Position numbers and translations under genes: made by a program. From Melampsora larici-populina 98AG31 (taxonomy: Eukaryota > Basidiomycota > Pucciniomycetes > Pucciniales > Melampsoraceae): a stretch of DNA of 64,000 nucleotides. Each line of letters opens with the position of its first letter. Position 1 is the stretch's first letter. Location: positions 228,120 to 292,119 of the forward strand of contig NW_006768819.1 in NCBI RefSeq assembly GCF_000204055.1, read 5' to 3'. Below the pieces are notes generated by a model that worked only from the letters and a program-made list of their open reading frames with translations, had not been told where the DNA came from and did not search any database. Below, piece after piece: positions 22,852 to 34,460 of the stretch.

Positions 22852-24958
22852 TTTCAGTTTTTGTTGCCAACCGATTCGACATTAAGTTCGTCCCCGCGGC
22901 TGTATCAATTAATGCGCGCACCGCAACCCCATTAATCATTAGTTCCAGGATCAATGGTGGGGAAGATAGTTCGGAAGAGAATGCATGTCCATTGTACCCC
23001 TCATCATGAGTTGCCAATGCCGCTACCAAATCCCCATAAGCTGCGAGATCAGCCTTCCCCAATTCCGGAAACTCATTGACTGATTTAGTAGGCGTTGCAA
23101 CTTGTACACTGGCCACCGGAATAACAGGTCCCCTCCTGGGTGCGCCTGGTCGAGAAGTCGATGACGATGCTTGAACCGGTGCGTGAGCAGCTGGATTTGG
23201 CGCAGGATAAGGCGGTCTGCGTGGGAAATCTGGCGGGAAGGGTATGTACATCATGTTCGGCGCCGCATCACATCCTCCCAGCCATTTGGAGCACTGAGTT
23301 TTGCACCTAGGGCACCTTCCAGTCGAACGCATAAACGCCGCCCATCTTTCACTTCTTGCCTGCTGATCAATAGGCGGTAGAGGATGTCGTGAGACAGTAG
23401 ACCCCCCAGTTGATGGCGCTACGTTTGATTGTGCCGCCCTACCACCTTGGTTTGGTTGTCGAGACCCCGTGCGAGTGTGAGTTATTTCGAAGGCTTGCAG
23501 AAATCGCGCCGTGTCCAAGGCTCGCTTTTCAAAAAGGGAAAAGGACCACATGCCTGTGCGCAGATCAATGGCATTCTCGATTAAGTCATCCTTTGCAGCC
23601 GTCTCGCGGAATAAAGCGTTAGTCCCCCCAATAATCCTCTCAGCGAGTTCCTTATCATCACAAGTGGCGACAGAAACAGTATCCTGCAGACGTTGAGCCC
23701 TACTTAAGTAAGTTTGCATGTCTTCACCAGATTTTTGAGTTAATTCGCGAAGTGCTTGCTTAGCGTCTCTGAGCCACCCTGACGGTAACACCCCTGATTC
23801 AAACATCTCCATAGCTTCCACCCATGATTTACCTTCCAATTCTGCCTCGTGAGTTCTGTGCCATTGAACAGCGTGAGGGATTGCAAGGGCTGCCGGTAAA
23901 ACTTTCAGTCGCTCTTCATCACTATTCAATCCTTTCACTTTAAATTTCGCTTCAATTCTGTATCTCCACAACCTAAACCCTGTTACATCACCATAATCGC
24001 ACGTATAAAGAGGGATCTCACTGTCTTTGAGGTGTCTGGCAAGAACCTCTCGTTCTGCTGGTACCATCGGATAAGCCCAATAAGGTGGCATAGGCTGAGA
24101 CATAGTATAATTCGCCGGAAGTTCTCGGTTGAACCCCCCAGCTGGGCCAGTCGGGGATTGATAAGCAGCAAAGGGCGGTTGATTCCCAGATGAATCATGT
24201 TGAACCGTTGAAGGAGGCGTGGCCTCAACAGGCTGGTGTCGTACAGTGGAATCGGGACAAGGCGGTGGTATCGCAGTAGCAGTGGTCTGAGCGGGCGTGG
24301 ATGTAGCAATAGGCGCATGAGTTGATGGTGGCGTGGTTGGAGGACGAAGGCCAGCCATAGCTTTGATCATTGCCTTGATATCGGCCAGCTCAGCACGCAG
24401 GTCATCATTATCAGCCGCCATTCGAGCAGCATTGTCCGCACTTTCCTCACGCACTTGGCGCAGCACAGACTCGAAATCGGTACTATTATTTGCAGCATTG
24501 TGAGCATGGTTGTCAGACAGCGGTTGTCCTTCACCAGAGAAAGAGGAGGTCTGATCCATCGGATGAACGGTGTCCAACGAGATACCAGAAGAATCAGGTA
24601 AGGCTCCAGGTAAGAAAGAGTGGCGTCTCGTCGACCCAGTTGGTCGGTGCAGTATATCAGTTAATAACGCCGAGGTATTTGGTGACAGTGTATCTAACGG
24701 CACAGAATTCAATTTGTAAAGCTCAGCAACAGATTTTGAAGCACTCAGTATACGTTCTCCCTGTCGAAGCGGTGGGTAGGTAAGAGTATCAGCCAGGCGC
24801 GTGAACAAGGCCGGCGGCTGAGTCACACTCGTTGAACTATTAGCCAACGGCGATGGAGAAGGAAGCAATCCCGGTTTTTGATTCCGACTCGAAAGTATTT
24901 GGTCAGGGTTGTCAACACGCTCTTCCAGGACGTCGTGATTTTTTCTAGTGTTTGGCAT
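22838..24958 (-). pseudogene. Gypsy gag and N-terminal protease
   Basis: The 706-codon frame starts MPNTRKNHDVLEE. A Pro/Thr-rich N-terminal half is followed by a capsid-like region (GFRLWRYRIEAKFKVKGL ... SGEDMQTYLSRAQRLQD), then CPRCKTQCSKWLGGC resembling a zinc knuckle, then the retropepsin motif ALIDTAAGTNLMS. The frame closes shortly after this motif. The protease continues one base out of frame at an A-run near 22,850. This could be a +1 recoding site or a one-base mutation. The element is otherwise degenerate, so mutation is more likely. Confidence 0.82.
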
Positions 24959-25203
24959 GAAAAGAAGGTGTATCGGTAATCAATTCAATCAACATGCAGT
25001 AATTCAATCCGGTGTTGTGATCAGTGGTTTCAAGCGCAGTCAGGTTGTTCAAGTGTATTGCAATTCAATTCAGATCTCAGCGATTCAAGTTCAATTCGGC
25101 GGCGCAAGCAAGGTTTCGAAAAACTCGGTTTGTGAGAAAAAAAAATCGGTTTCTGAATCGGTTTTTCTGAGTTCGATCGGTATTTTGAAATAGATAAAAA
25201 AAG

Positions 25204-25476
25204 TGGAAGTTCCTAATAGGAACAACACTGGAAAGGCACGATGGCGAGAGCCAAGAGTATCTATAACCAATCTAGATTGCGGAAAGCTAGGCCTAGCTCA
25301 TAAAAACATCAGATCAAGAACAACCTGGTACAATGAAAGACCACTAACGACAAACAACGAAAAGAATAGATGAGGAAAAGGGAATTTGATAACAGCTAGA
25401 GTTCTAATGTACTGAGTCAATGTATACCCCTGTCACACGTGTGATATGTAATGTAGTAAGTGTGTAACACCTTACA
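25204..25476 (-). repeat. Gypsy 5' LTR
   Basis: 273 bp, nearly identical to the copy at 19,162-19,434. In element orientation it is followed by a leader of about 245 bp before the gag start codon at 24,958. Confidence 0.93.
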
Positions 25477-25481
25477 CACGG

Positions 25482-25640
25482 CTACTATACTACACAGTAT
25501 TGTGATACTGTAGTATAGTATTGGACCAGTTTTGATAGACTATACTTGAGGAAGTATAGTATTGGACCAGTTTTGATAGACTATACTTGAGTAAGTATAG
25601 TATTAAAAACTACCGTATAGTACTACAGTATATCACCAAT
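25482..25640. repeat. Subterminal TATAGTA repeats of the hAT element
   Basis: A hairpin around CTACTATACTAC/GTAGTATAG is followed by two tandem copies of a roughly 41-bp unit containing TATTGGACCAGTTTTGATAG and ending TATACTTGAG. Related motifs recur at the other end (33,385-33,475). They are probably transposase-binding repeats. Confidence 0.65.
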
Positions 25641-26451
25641 TTACCAGTATCAGAGTATTGGTACCAAATTTAATATACTAGACTCCTTCATTATCACCAA
25701 ATACACAATCCTTTACCAATGCCATCCTCTGATCCTCCTGGAGAACAAGTGGAACCTAACCCACACCCCACTCTCTTGCGTTGGCATTCATCACAAATTG
25801 GCTTGATCCAAGCCTCAACACTTGATCCACCTGAAGGCACACCAAATACTTTACCAAACTCACAGCCTACAAGGATTGAATTGAGGAGAAGATCAGCTTC
25901 TGTATTGAGCAATGATAAGGTAGATGGTCAACATACTTCAAAGGGTTAGAACAAAAAATTGGTAAAGAAGCAAGTCAGTAGACAATAGGTCCCAAACAAG
26001 CTAAGGAGGCAACTCAGGTGAGAAGTAATTCTTGAAGTTAAGTCATCCAAAATTTACTGATCTACCTGATTTGATTCTTCCAATACAGGCAAGGCCAATT
26101 CATGAATCAATTCTCCGGCCTAATGATATCGATCTTTGTCAAGATTCTGACAAAGAAAACTCAAAAGTTCAACCCAATTCCAGCACTTCACAACCCACCT
26201 TTGATGACATCTATCTTTACTTTGGACCCCTCTCCATGGTGATGAGGATGTGAGTATCTCCCAAAAGATTGATTGAAGTTCTTAATGGCTTATCTTCTGA
26301 AGAATCTTTCTGATTTAATGTAGGATCCTACCCGGTGTGGTAACTCCTTTCCTTGTAAATGATGTACAGGAGCTGATGATACACCAAAGGCTGTTTGTGG
26401 TGTACTAAACCCAGAAACCAGCTTATTGGCACATTGGGATAGTTCTACTCA

Positions 26452-27778
26452 CAGGGGCCAAAATAGATACTCACATACATGTGAGCGTTGTAGACTTTTT
26501 GGAATTCTCCAAAAAAGATTCATTTTCTTTCAGATTGATTCAATTCACAATCTTGTTTGTGTTCAGGTGATCATCCTGTGGTTATCATATTTTACTTGAC
26601 ATTTATTGAGAAGGCTCATTTCCATCTTGGATGAGCAATAACTGATTTCCGATGAGTACTCAGGATCAGCTCATGAGGCACTGAATACTCAGCAATTTGT
26701 TCAAAATGAAGATGAGCACATGAACTATACCTTCCTGAGGCTTCATTTTTCAGTGAAGAAGCCTGCCCAGGGGCGTCCCATTTGAGCTGCTCAGAAAATA
26801 CTCAGTAGCATCCCCTGACTGTATCACTGATGGGCCGGACTTTTCTCAGACTTCCTTGCTAAGGAATGAAGCCTGATAAAAGCGTCATCCCATCTGCTCA
26901 TTGCTCAGCTAATCCTCAGTGATATCCCCGGATAAAGTTTTTCACACTGAGGGGCTGAGATCAACTGAGCAGCCCCTCAGCCAATACTCAGTGACATCCT
27001 TTGGATCCTTCTGATACGGCCAGGAATGCCCCTGAGGACTAGCTGAGCAGGCCCTCATCCAATGAGCAGTGAAATCCTCCGGATCCTCCTGATCTCAGGG
27101 ATGCCCCTGAGGAATAACTGAGCAGCCCCTCATCCAATGAGCAGTGAAATCCTCTGGATCCTCCTGATCTCAGGGATGCCCCTGAGGAATAACTGAGCAG
27201 CCCCTCATCCAATGAGCAGTGAAATCCTCCGGATCCTCCTGATCTCAGGGATGCCCCTGAGGAATAACTGAGCAGCTCAGTTGAACGAGCAGACGGGAAA
27301 TCCTCCGGATCCTCCTGATCTCAGGGATGCCCCTGAGGAATAACTGAGCAGCTCAGTTGAACGAGCAGACGGGCCTCAGGCTTCATTCCGGAGCCATCAA
27401 GCTTGAGGCAAGCTTGGCGCTCTGTGATCCATCTGGGGGATACTTCAGAGACTTAGCTAAGGGAATACTCAGTTCAGCTCAGCCCCTAAGCTATACATTG
27501 GTGGCATCCCTTGGAGCTTACTGAACCAGGGAATGCCGCTCAGGATCAGCCCTTCCTCAGACTTCTTTGCTCAGGAATAAATGCTGAGGAAGGCTTAGTT
27601 TGTCTGCTCAGTTCCTGATGATCACGTAATCAGCTGACAAACAGAAGGAAAAGGGAAACAAATGGGAAACAAATGGGAAACAAATGGGAAACAAATTGGA
27701 AACAAATGGGAAACAAATGGGAACAAAACAGGAAAATTTCAACGCTCACATAGTTGTGAGCATCAATTTTTGCCCCTG
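26452..27778. mobile_element. Nested 1.3-kb non-autonomous element with hairpin ends
   Basis: The ends are inverted repeats of about 45 bp starting CAGGGGC. Each contains its own hairpin (CTCACATACATGTGAG on the left). The CAGGGG terminus suggests the hAT superfamily. The flanks are an imperfect 7-8-bp repeat around ACTCA. Removing the element joins the two hAT transposase parts in frame (SST to QGGKSGK). The interior is CTCAG/CTGAG-rich and carries a 75-bp minisatellite but no transposase. Confidence 0.75.
26966..27373. repeat. 75-bp minisatellite
   Basis: About five units, each beginning TGAGCAGCCCCTCATCCAAT and containing GATCTCAGGGATGCCCCTGA. The three central copies are almost identical and the outer ones diverge. 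The array lies wholly inside the nested element at 26,452-27,778. Confidence 0.88.
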
Positions 27779-28562
27779 TGACTCAGGGTGGAAAGTCAGG
27801 TAAACCAGGATGTAGCAGGCACATCAACACTATTGCTGCTGGCACTCAACTTCCGCCAACTGGTATTGAAACTTGGGACAACAAGGTAATTGATGATGAG
27901 AAGATAGATGTAGTGTTAGCTCAGAAGGTTGGGCAATTCAACAATAAGACTTTCAATCATATCTTAGTTTTATGGATGATTAATAAAGCACTACCCTGGA
28001 GGCATGCTGAGAATCAAATCTTACAAGCTGCTTTCAGATATGCTAACATTGAGGCTGAAGTTCACGGACAAATTTGGTTTGCTACACAAGGTAATTCGCT
28101 TTATGTCTCATTGAAGAAAGCACTGCTTGATTCTCTTTCTTTGAGTTAAAAACCTATAACTTTAAGCCTCAATCTACTCATATTAACATTCAAACACTGC
28201 TCTAGAAAATGACAAATAAATTCACAATCATACAAGATGCCTGGACCAGCAAGGGAAGCTGATTCAGATTTTCAAGTTACTCAATAACCTATATCAATAA
28301 AAACTGGGAGTAAATTTCACAACATCTTGGTTTTAAACTCATTGCATAGTATTGCAACAGCAAGTGGCTTGCCAAGCCGTTAATCAATCTTCTAGAGAAG
28401 CATAAGCTCTACTCCAAGATAAGTTGATCGTTTTCATGTTGTAATTTCAACCTATTTCACTAGCTGACTTTGATTTCATTGAGCACTGCAGACATTATTC
28501 GGGTTCCCCAAGTGGGCAGGGAAAAATGATTGGGAGTATGATTTGTCATAAAATGGTCTATC

Positions 28563-29027
28563 ACTCCACACCTGAGCCATAACACCCACACTACATATGT
28601 GTAGCAGGCTCAGTGAATATGTGGTTATCATGTACATACAGTTCTGCTCAGTTATCTGCTCATCAGGACAAGTTATTCATATGTAATACATGCTGTAACT
28701 TCTTTCAGATTGAAAAAAGCTTCCAAAAGATTGACTACATACACTGACTCAATGTTTTGGTGTGATCTCATCAACTCAACTGCATGTAACACACTTTCTG
28801 TTACTAAGACATAGCTTCAACAATATTGCCTGAGCAGCTACAGAATTATATGTAGTGAATTTTTGGGAAAAAAATTTCAAAGTCGAAAAAGTTACATGTG
28901 GTATAACATGTGATTTATTTATTCTGATGGGCAAAAAACTGAGCAGACCTGTATGTACATGATAGACAACTATTGACTTAGCTTGCTGCACATATGTAGT
29001 GTGGGTGAAATGGCCCAGGTGTGCAGT
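28563..29027. mobile_element. 465-bp MITE within the hAT
   Basis: Terminal inverted repeats of about 48 bp. The left reads ACTCCACACCTGAGCCAT and includes CCCACACTACATATGTG; the right is its complement with few mismatches. No clear target duplication and no coding frame. It separates the KFTIIQDAW part of the hAT transposase from the DSGGDIFTMARVM part. Confidence 0.65.
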
Positions 29028-30259
29028 ATTAGATTCTTTTATGAAAAACTGTACTATTAATCATTTTCCTCTGCCAAATTGGGGAAGTTGAATGATGTTT
29101 ACAGTGGAGGATCACACATGCTGGCTCAGACAACAGATTCAGGCGGCGATATCTTTACCATGGCCAGAGTGATGGAAACAAGGCTGTCCCAGGTTGCACT
29201 TGAGGCTGGTGATGACTTCAAGTGGAAGGCCAAAACAATGCACATCTAATGTATGTGTCATCAGATTGCACTCATTGTCAACTTGGGACTCAAAGCAATC
29301 AAAATCACTCCACCCAAATCAAAATTGACTAAAAAAACAACCTTGGCTCATTTCCAATTCATGAGACCCTTGCTACAATTCCACCAGAAGAAGAAGAAGC
29401 ATCAGATGACAATATCATCCGCAAAGAGTTGGAAAACTGGATACAACACAATGAATGGGAAAATGAGACCAAGAAAGATTTTAATGAGGAGAAAGATTTT
29501 GATGATCTCAACTTAGATGATGATACTACAGGTGATAATGGAAAAGGGTGTCAATTACCAAAGCCATAACAGGCACCCAAATCAACAGCTGGTATCCCAA
29601 ACACTTGACTTAATGATCTCACAAAAAAGGTATATATTCTGCTTTCCGCAATCTTGAGATGATTGGAATAGCTGAATAGAGCTGAATCAACCTGGATCCT
29701 TTCCAGATTGAATTTGTCTGCTGTTGCATGACAGGCTCAGATACAATGCAGTGACTAATGTACATAATATCTTTTGTATTGTCATTCTTTTGAAATACAA
29801 TATATACTTACTACATACATCCATTCTTAAACACAGGTCATAGGCGAGGTCCTTGAAGAAGACCAAGTCTTGAAAAAGCAGAAGAAAAAGCAAACTCGCA
29901 GCTCTGACTCTATAGACTTATTCCGAGACCACAAGAGAGGAACCATGAACGGAATCAAATTCAGTACAGAGGATTGGAGATTGATCAAACTCCTTGTTGA
30001 TGAACTAGGTACATCAATCATAAACTCGAATAACTTGAATTTACAAATCCCAATATTCATCAGGCTGATTTGATCTGTGGCCTTTCATTTTGCTTACACA
30101 AAGGATGGAGGGTGATGGTCCAACTGGATCAATGTACATATCTCAATATTTTTTTGCAACAAAAACTCAAGAAGAAGATTGAAGAAGACACTGTATGACT
30201 TAAAGCTCAACAAGAGCTTTACAGAGCTTAAAGAGGGATAATCTACTAATATAACTAAC

Positions 30260-32450
30260 AATTAGAAGGTGCCTAAGCCTGACTCTTTGACATAACCAAC
30301 ACAGGGATTTGTTCACTTCTTTGGGATAAGGCACCAGAGAAATGATTTATCAATACTTGATCCAAGTATTGTTCCCGTGAATTTTGAATCAAAGAAAAAC
30401 TCAACACTGCTATAGTGTTATTCCAATTTGAGCACGACAAAAACACAATTTTAATTACTGAACCACCAACAATCAATTATATTGTTGTTCCAAGGAAGAC
30501 TTGTAGCCTTATCACACATAAAGAAAGTTCTCTTTTGATATAAAGGTGCTATTTAGTGAGCTTAGTACTGATAAAGTATTTCAATAATGATTAAAAGCAC
30601 TCTAACAAAAGTATAAGACAAGAACAACGGGGAACGGAGCCCATAAAGTCACAATCAATAGTATATAACACTCCTAAAACCTTCCAACAATGGTGAACAA
30701 GCTCCAAAAACCATCAAAACTCAACAAAAACCCTCACAAACATCAAAAACCTCAAAGATATACCCTTATGGTGTAATTTAAGCTGTGAAACTGATCAATT
30801 GATGTTTATCAATGGTGAACAGATCTTCTTATGATGAATACAGGTGATTTCTTTGTAATATTCATAGCTGAAACCCATTTTTGAAATTACAGATTTTTTG
30901 TTGAGTTGTCCAACCCTGGATTACTATAGCTCATTTTATAGATTCTGATCTTTTATTTCCCCAATATGACCTACTTCCAATGTGTGATGAATAAGTTATT
31001 GAGTTGTAGAGATTGATAAAATACATGTAAATGTTGCTTTACATGTGTATGTAAGCGCCAAATTCAAAATTCACACCATTTTCTTGTTTCCTTATAACTT
31101 CCTCACTAATCCTCTGTGACTATAATTTTGAAGGCTGTACATTATGACATGGAACATTCTGTGTTGATTGAGCTATTGGAATTAATTGAAAACCTCCAAT
31201 TTTGATGATTTTTAATCATTTTCATGTCTAATATTGACTTCTCTTCTATCAGAAGATCATCCTAAATCAATCCAATCATAAGCATAGCCACAAAGCCAAT
31301 CTGAAAAACTCTTGGCACCATAAATCCCTCAATGACATAATTACACAGGAATTTATTCCATATATAGTACCCTTGTTTACCATCCTTGAATTTTCTTCTT
31401 TCTTGAATAATTTCACTCCTCCCTTGTCAATATCCAAAATTATAGTTTTTGCTGAATAATATTATATTCTCTTTCATGATATAACCTTCTTGAACCCTCA
31501 AAACAATTAATATTAACTTGAAACCCATTTTTCAACTCTTGTACCTATATTTTTGAGTTTTTCTCCAACTTCTTTAATTTTATCCTTCTGATTTTGTTCT
31601 TTTCATAAGAGTTTACATTCTTGCTTGTACCAAGTAAATGTCCTTCTTCATCAATTCCTCTCATACCAGTCATTTTTAATTTATTTTTAATTTATCTTCA
31701 CTCTTTTACTATTTTTATAATTGTTTTGAAATTTTCTCTTCTTGTAATTGATTTTATCAAATGATGTGTTTAATATATGATTAAAACTAAACCCTGGGCG
31801 GCCAGCCGCCTTGTTAACTTATCCCTACTTACTCTAGCCTAGACTTGGAGGTGAAAGCTCCAAGGTGTCTTGGTGGTAATGAGCATAGTCAGATGAAACC
31901 ACTAATTAATGCATCAGGTAGTGGTCACAGGACAGCATGTGTTCACCACTACACCCTGCTGTGCCAGTGGGACCATGCGGAACCTTGCAAGTCATGAGGG
32001 AGCTTGTACCTTTTGGCGGGTCCCACATCATAGTCATTGCACCAAATGTTGGATCTTGCAATCACTTTACCCCATGGGATACAATCACATCATTGAATGT
32101 GGCTTGCTTGACAAATGCTGTGTTGATCACACAATTGTACAAGCCGGCTGTGATCACCGGATTCAGCAAAGACCATACAACAATGTGAAATAGGGTAGTT
32201 ACTGTAGGTCTTACTTGTTCGCACTATTTAGCATGTGTCACAATGTGTACCTTGACGGCGTGGGTTTCTTAGGCTGGTGTGTCAAGAAATGGGTCCGTGT
32301 GGCACTTTTTTTCAAATGTTGCTTTTTAGATTAGTATATATGATGATAATGAACTGATGATTTATAATCAACTTTGAGACCCTTGATGACTAAGAACTTC
32401 AATAATAAATTTGATTTTAACTAAAACACAATCTTTTTACATGATTTTTG
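30260..32450. other. Unassigned AT-rich 2.2 kb inside the hAT
   Basis: This stretch separates transposase landmarks that are close together in typical hAT proteins, so it is either a further insertion or long introns. 31,060-31,760 is strikingly pyrimidine-rich on the plus strand. 31,810-32,190 is more GC-rich and open in two overlapping frames, without recognisable similarity. No terminal repeats could be paired by eye. Confidence 0.35.
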
Positions 32451-33567
32451 ATTTTTTTTGCTTAAATAGAGATCCTGCTCACCGCAACAGAGCCAATCAA
32501 GACCTCTCCTACCCAATGCACTGTGCTATGTTGACACAAGCTGAAGAATTTTTATCACGAGCACTCAAATGTGAGACTCTAGTGACGGCAACCATCTTAC
32601 ATCCTAGCTGGCATATTGCTTTCTTTGAAACCACATTTGGATTGGACTTGTTGAACTTAAGGAAGTGACCAAAATGCTTTCTAGCATGTTTTGTAAACAA
32701 AAAAACAAACTGGAAATCAGTCAACCCAGCAATCTCCCGTGTTCATCACACAAATCATCAGGAAGTGATGAAAAGGATGCCCTTCATCAGTGACAGTCTG
32801 GTCCAATCATCTCATCAAGGACCAAATTGAACAATTATGATCAAACTCCAGCACCATCAAAGGAAATGCAAAACCATCCACACCTTGCTCTGGCATGCTG
32901 GAAGGCAATGAATTATTTATGACACTTCAGTTATATGGTAACTGACACATTTTCTTTGTAGGCTCATCAGACAGAATTCCCAGCCCTCACATCCTTGGCA
33001 CAAGATTATCCGGCCTGCAGTGCTTCATCTTGTGCAGTCAAACACACTTTTTCTGCTGCTGCTGCTGTGTGTGGTGGTAACTGTGGTGGTATGATCCCTT
33101 GCACTATGGAATGTTGTGGGAGAAGCCACATGTAGATATCTCATCTACCTCCTTTGGAAGAGGAATTTGAGCAAGCAATCAAGGTTTTGAATGCATGTCT
33201 TTCTGACAATGCAGCTTATCAAGGATCTCATTCATAGTCTGATAGAAATTGCTCTGGTAATCTCATGTTTTAAAGCATGTATTATATACAGTATGTACTT
33301 TATGTTCAAAAATGTTGTGAATGATGGTACCAAAAATTAATTTCAATACTTTAAAACCACTTTGAAAAAAGAAAAAAAAATACTTGGTTTAGTATAGTAA
33401 ATTATCAACTATACTATACTTTTACAAAAAAAAGTATAGTCAAGAGATTTACTTGGTATAGTATAGTATAGTGGCTGTGTTGCTAATAACCTACTGTAAA
33501 GCAAGAACAAAGTTACATGATACCCATAAGCTCAGGAAACAAAAGATAGATTAGATTCCACAAAATT

Positions 33568-33720
33568 GTGATGCTCACAGTAAAACCAGTTGACCCAGTT
33601 GCTTTTAGCAGTAACTTTGTGTATCAAGTTGACTTTTGTTGCCAGCTCACACTAGCTCACAGCCATAAAGCCAACTGGGTCAACCAGGTTTTTTGAAACC
33701 GGGTCAACTTTGAGCACCAC
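33568..33720. mobile_element. Palindromic MITE, copy 1
   Basis: A foldback of about 153 bp with arms around AACCAGTTGACCCAGTTG and its complement. It shares the core AGCAGTAACTTTGTGTATCA and overall structure with copy 2 at 34,157-34,316. The ends (GTGATGCTCA / TGAGCACCAC) are diverged. Confidence 0.65.
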
Positions 33721-33721
33721 A

Positions 33722-34156
33722 TTGATGTGGAAGAGTCAAAAACATATTTGGTCTTGTTGAGACTGCAGCATGGGATATATAGTCTGTGCTACAGCCGTGT
33801 CATGTGGTGGGCACAGCCTTTCTCTTGGATTTGGGGGTGGGCGCACCCCACATACTCCAGAGTATAAAACATGACTTTTGACCTATACCACAGCAATAAC
33901 CTGACCAAAAGACTAAAATCCAGGCACTGAAGGGCTGGATTAAAACCCCTAATCACTCATGGGTTAAAAGCATTCAAACAAATATTCACTATAACTGAAT
34001 GTAAAGCAGTGTCCAGTTGGTCAACATTTCACCCAGCCCGGAATGTCTGCCATAAAACAGATTGTAACTCTTGTGAAACTTTGCAATTCCAAGCTGAAAT
34101 TGATGTTGATGAGCAAATATTGGTTGCAAATGATGTTTGTAAATGTAAATCTTGTA
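33722..34156. other. Spacer between two MITE copies
   Basis: About 430 bp without a supported gene. Short frames on both strands have no recognisable content. Confidence 0.4.
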
Positions 34157-34316
34157 CTGGCTCTCAAACCTGCCCCGGTTTTCAAAAAACCCAGTTGACC
34201 CAGTTGTTTTTTGGCAGTAACTTTGTGTATCAAGTTGACATTTGTTGACAGCTCCCAGCCAAAAACTCCACTGGGGCAACCGGGTTTTTTGAAACTGGGT
34301 CAGGTTTGAGAGCCAC
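34157..34316. mobile_element. Palindromic MITE, copy 2, TA target site
   Basis: 160 bp. Inverted repeats run over about 58 bp per side, starting TGGCTCTCAAACCTG and including TTTCAAAAAACCC. TA dinucleotides flank both ends (34,155-34,156 and 34,317-34,318), as for Tc1/mariner-type elements. Confidence 0.72.
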
Positions 34317-34380
34317 TAATTATTATTGATATAATAAGACAATCAACAGCAATCAACCGGATGTGATTTCATTGTTGTTC

Positions 34381-34460
34381 TTCGCGCCTCTTGCGCCCTC
34401 TCGCGCCCGACCCCCCTTGGGCGCGACCGGGCGCGTCTTTTTTGGAATATCGCGCCCACC
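34381..34460. repeat. GCGCC-rich tract
   Basis: Clustered GCGCC/GGCGC words (CTCGCGCCCGACC, GGGCGCGACCGGGCGCG) in an AT-rich neighbourhood, partly self-complementary. Probably the remnant of a transposon end; no partner was found in the window. Confidence 0.35.

Larger units (their letters stand above)
19162..25476 (-). mobile_element. Ty3/Gypsy LTR retrotransposon, full length but with disrupted frames
   Basis: Two 273-bp LTRs (TG...CA) are flanked by the 5-bp duplication CACGG (19,157-19,161 and 25,477-25,481). Gene order on the minus strand is gag, protease, reverse transcriptase, RNase H, integrase, the Gypsy order. A purine tract AGGTGGGGAGGG abuts the 3' LTR at 19,435. No convincing tRNA primer-binding site follows the 5' LTR. 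The LTRs differ at one position that I can see (near 19,259 versus 25,302), so insertion is recent. Despite this, the coding region shows frame changes near 22,850, 22,670 and 20,197 and a TGA at 22,117-22,115. Confidence 0.93.
25719..33150 (+). pseudogene. Degraded hAT transposase
   Basis: Pieces in order: an N-terminal Ser/Pro-rich part from MPSSDPPGEQVEP, a zinc-finger-like region ending SGKPGCSRHINTI, NKALPWRHAENQILQAAF, KFTIIQDAWTSKGS followed by a stop, QTTDSGGDIFTMARVM, CMCHQIALIVNLGLKAI, an acidic segment near 29,390-29,560, LSRALKCETLVTATILHPSW and the dimerisation region FPALTSLAQDYPACSASSCA ... HTFSAAA ... GGMIPCTME. These are recognisable hAT landmarks. Frameshifts, stops and at least two nested elements break the gene. 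Confidence 0.78.
19154..33482 (+). mobile_element. Decayed hAT transposon, split by a Gypsy insertion
   Basis: The left end reads CAACACGGCTACTATACTA once the Gypsy element and one copy of its target duplication are removed (19,154-19,161 joined to 25,482 onward). The right end, read inward, is CAACACAGCCACTATACTA, 17 of 19 identical. Both subterminal regions (25,490-25,640 and 33,385-33,475) are packed with TATAGTA/TACTATA motifs in both orientations, as expected of transposase-binding sites. Between them lie degraded hAT transposase pieces on the plus strand. The 8-bp duplication expected for hAT is not clear. Without the Gypsy the element is about 8 kb, itself swollen by nested insertions. 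Confidence 0.7.

Noticed and set aside
26966..27373. Possible CRISPR-like regular repeat
   Set aside because: Units of 75 bp follow each other directly without unique spacers; it is a minisatellite in a fungal genome.
31909..32193. Two overlapping plus frames of 94 and 83 codons
   Set aside because: Open in two frames at once and without recognisable motifs; more likely a GC-richer patch of an unidentified repeat.
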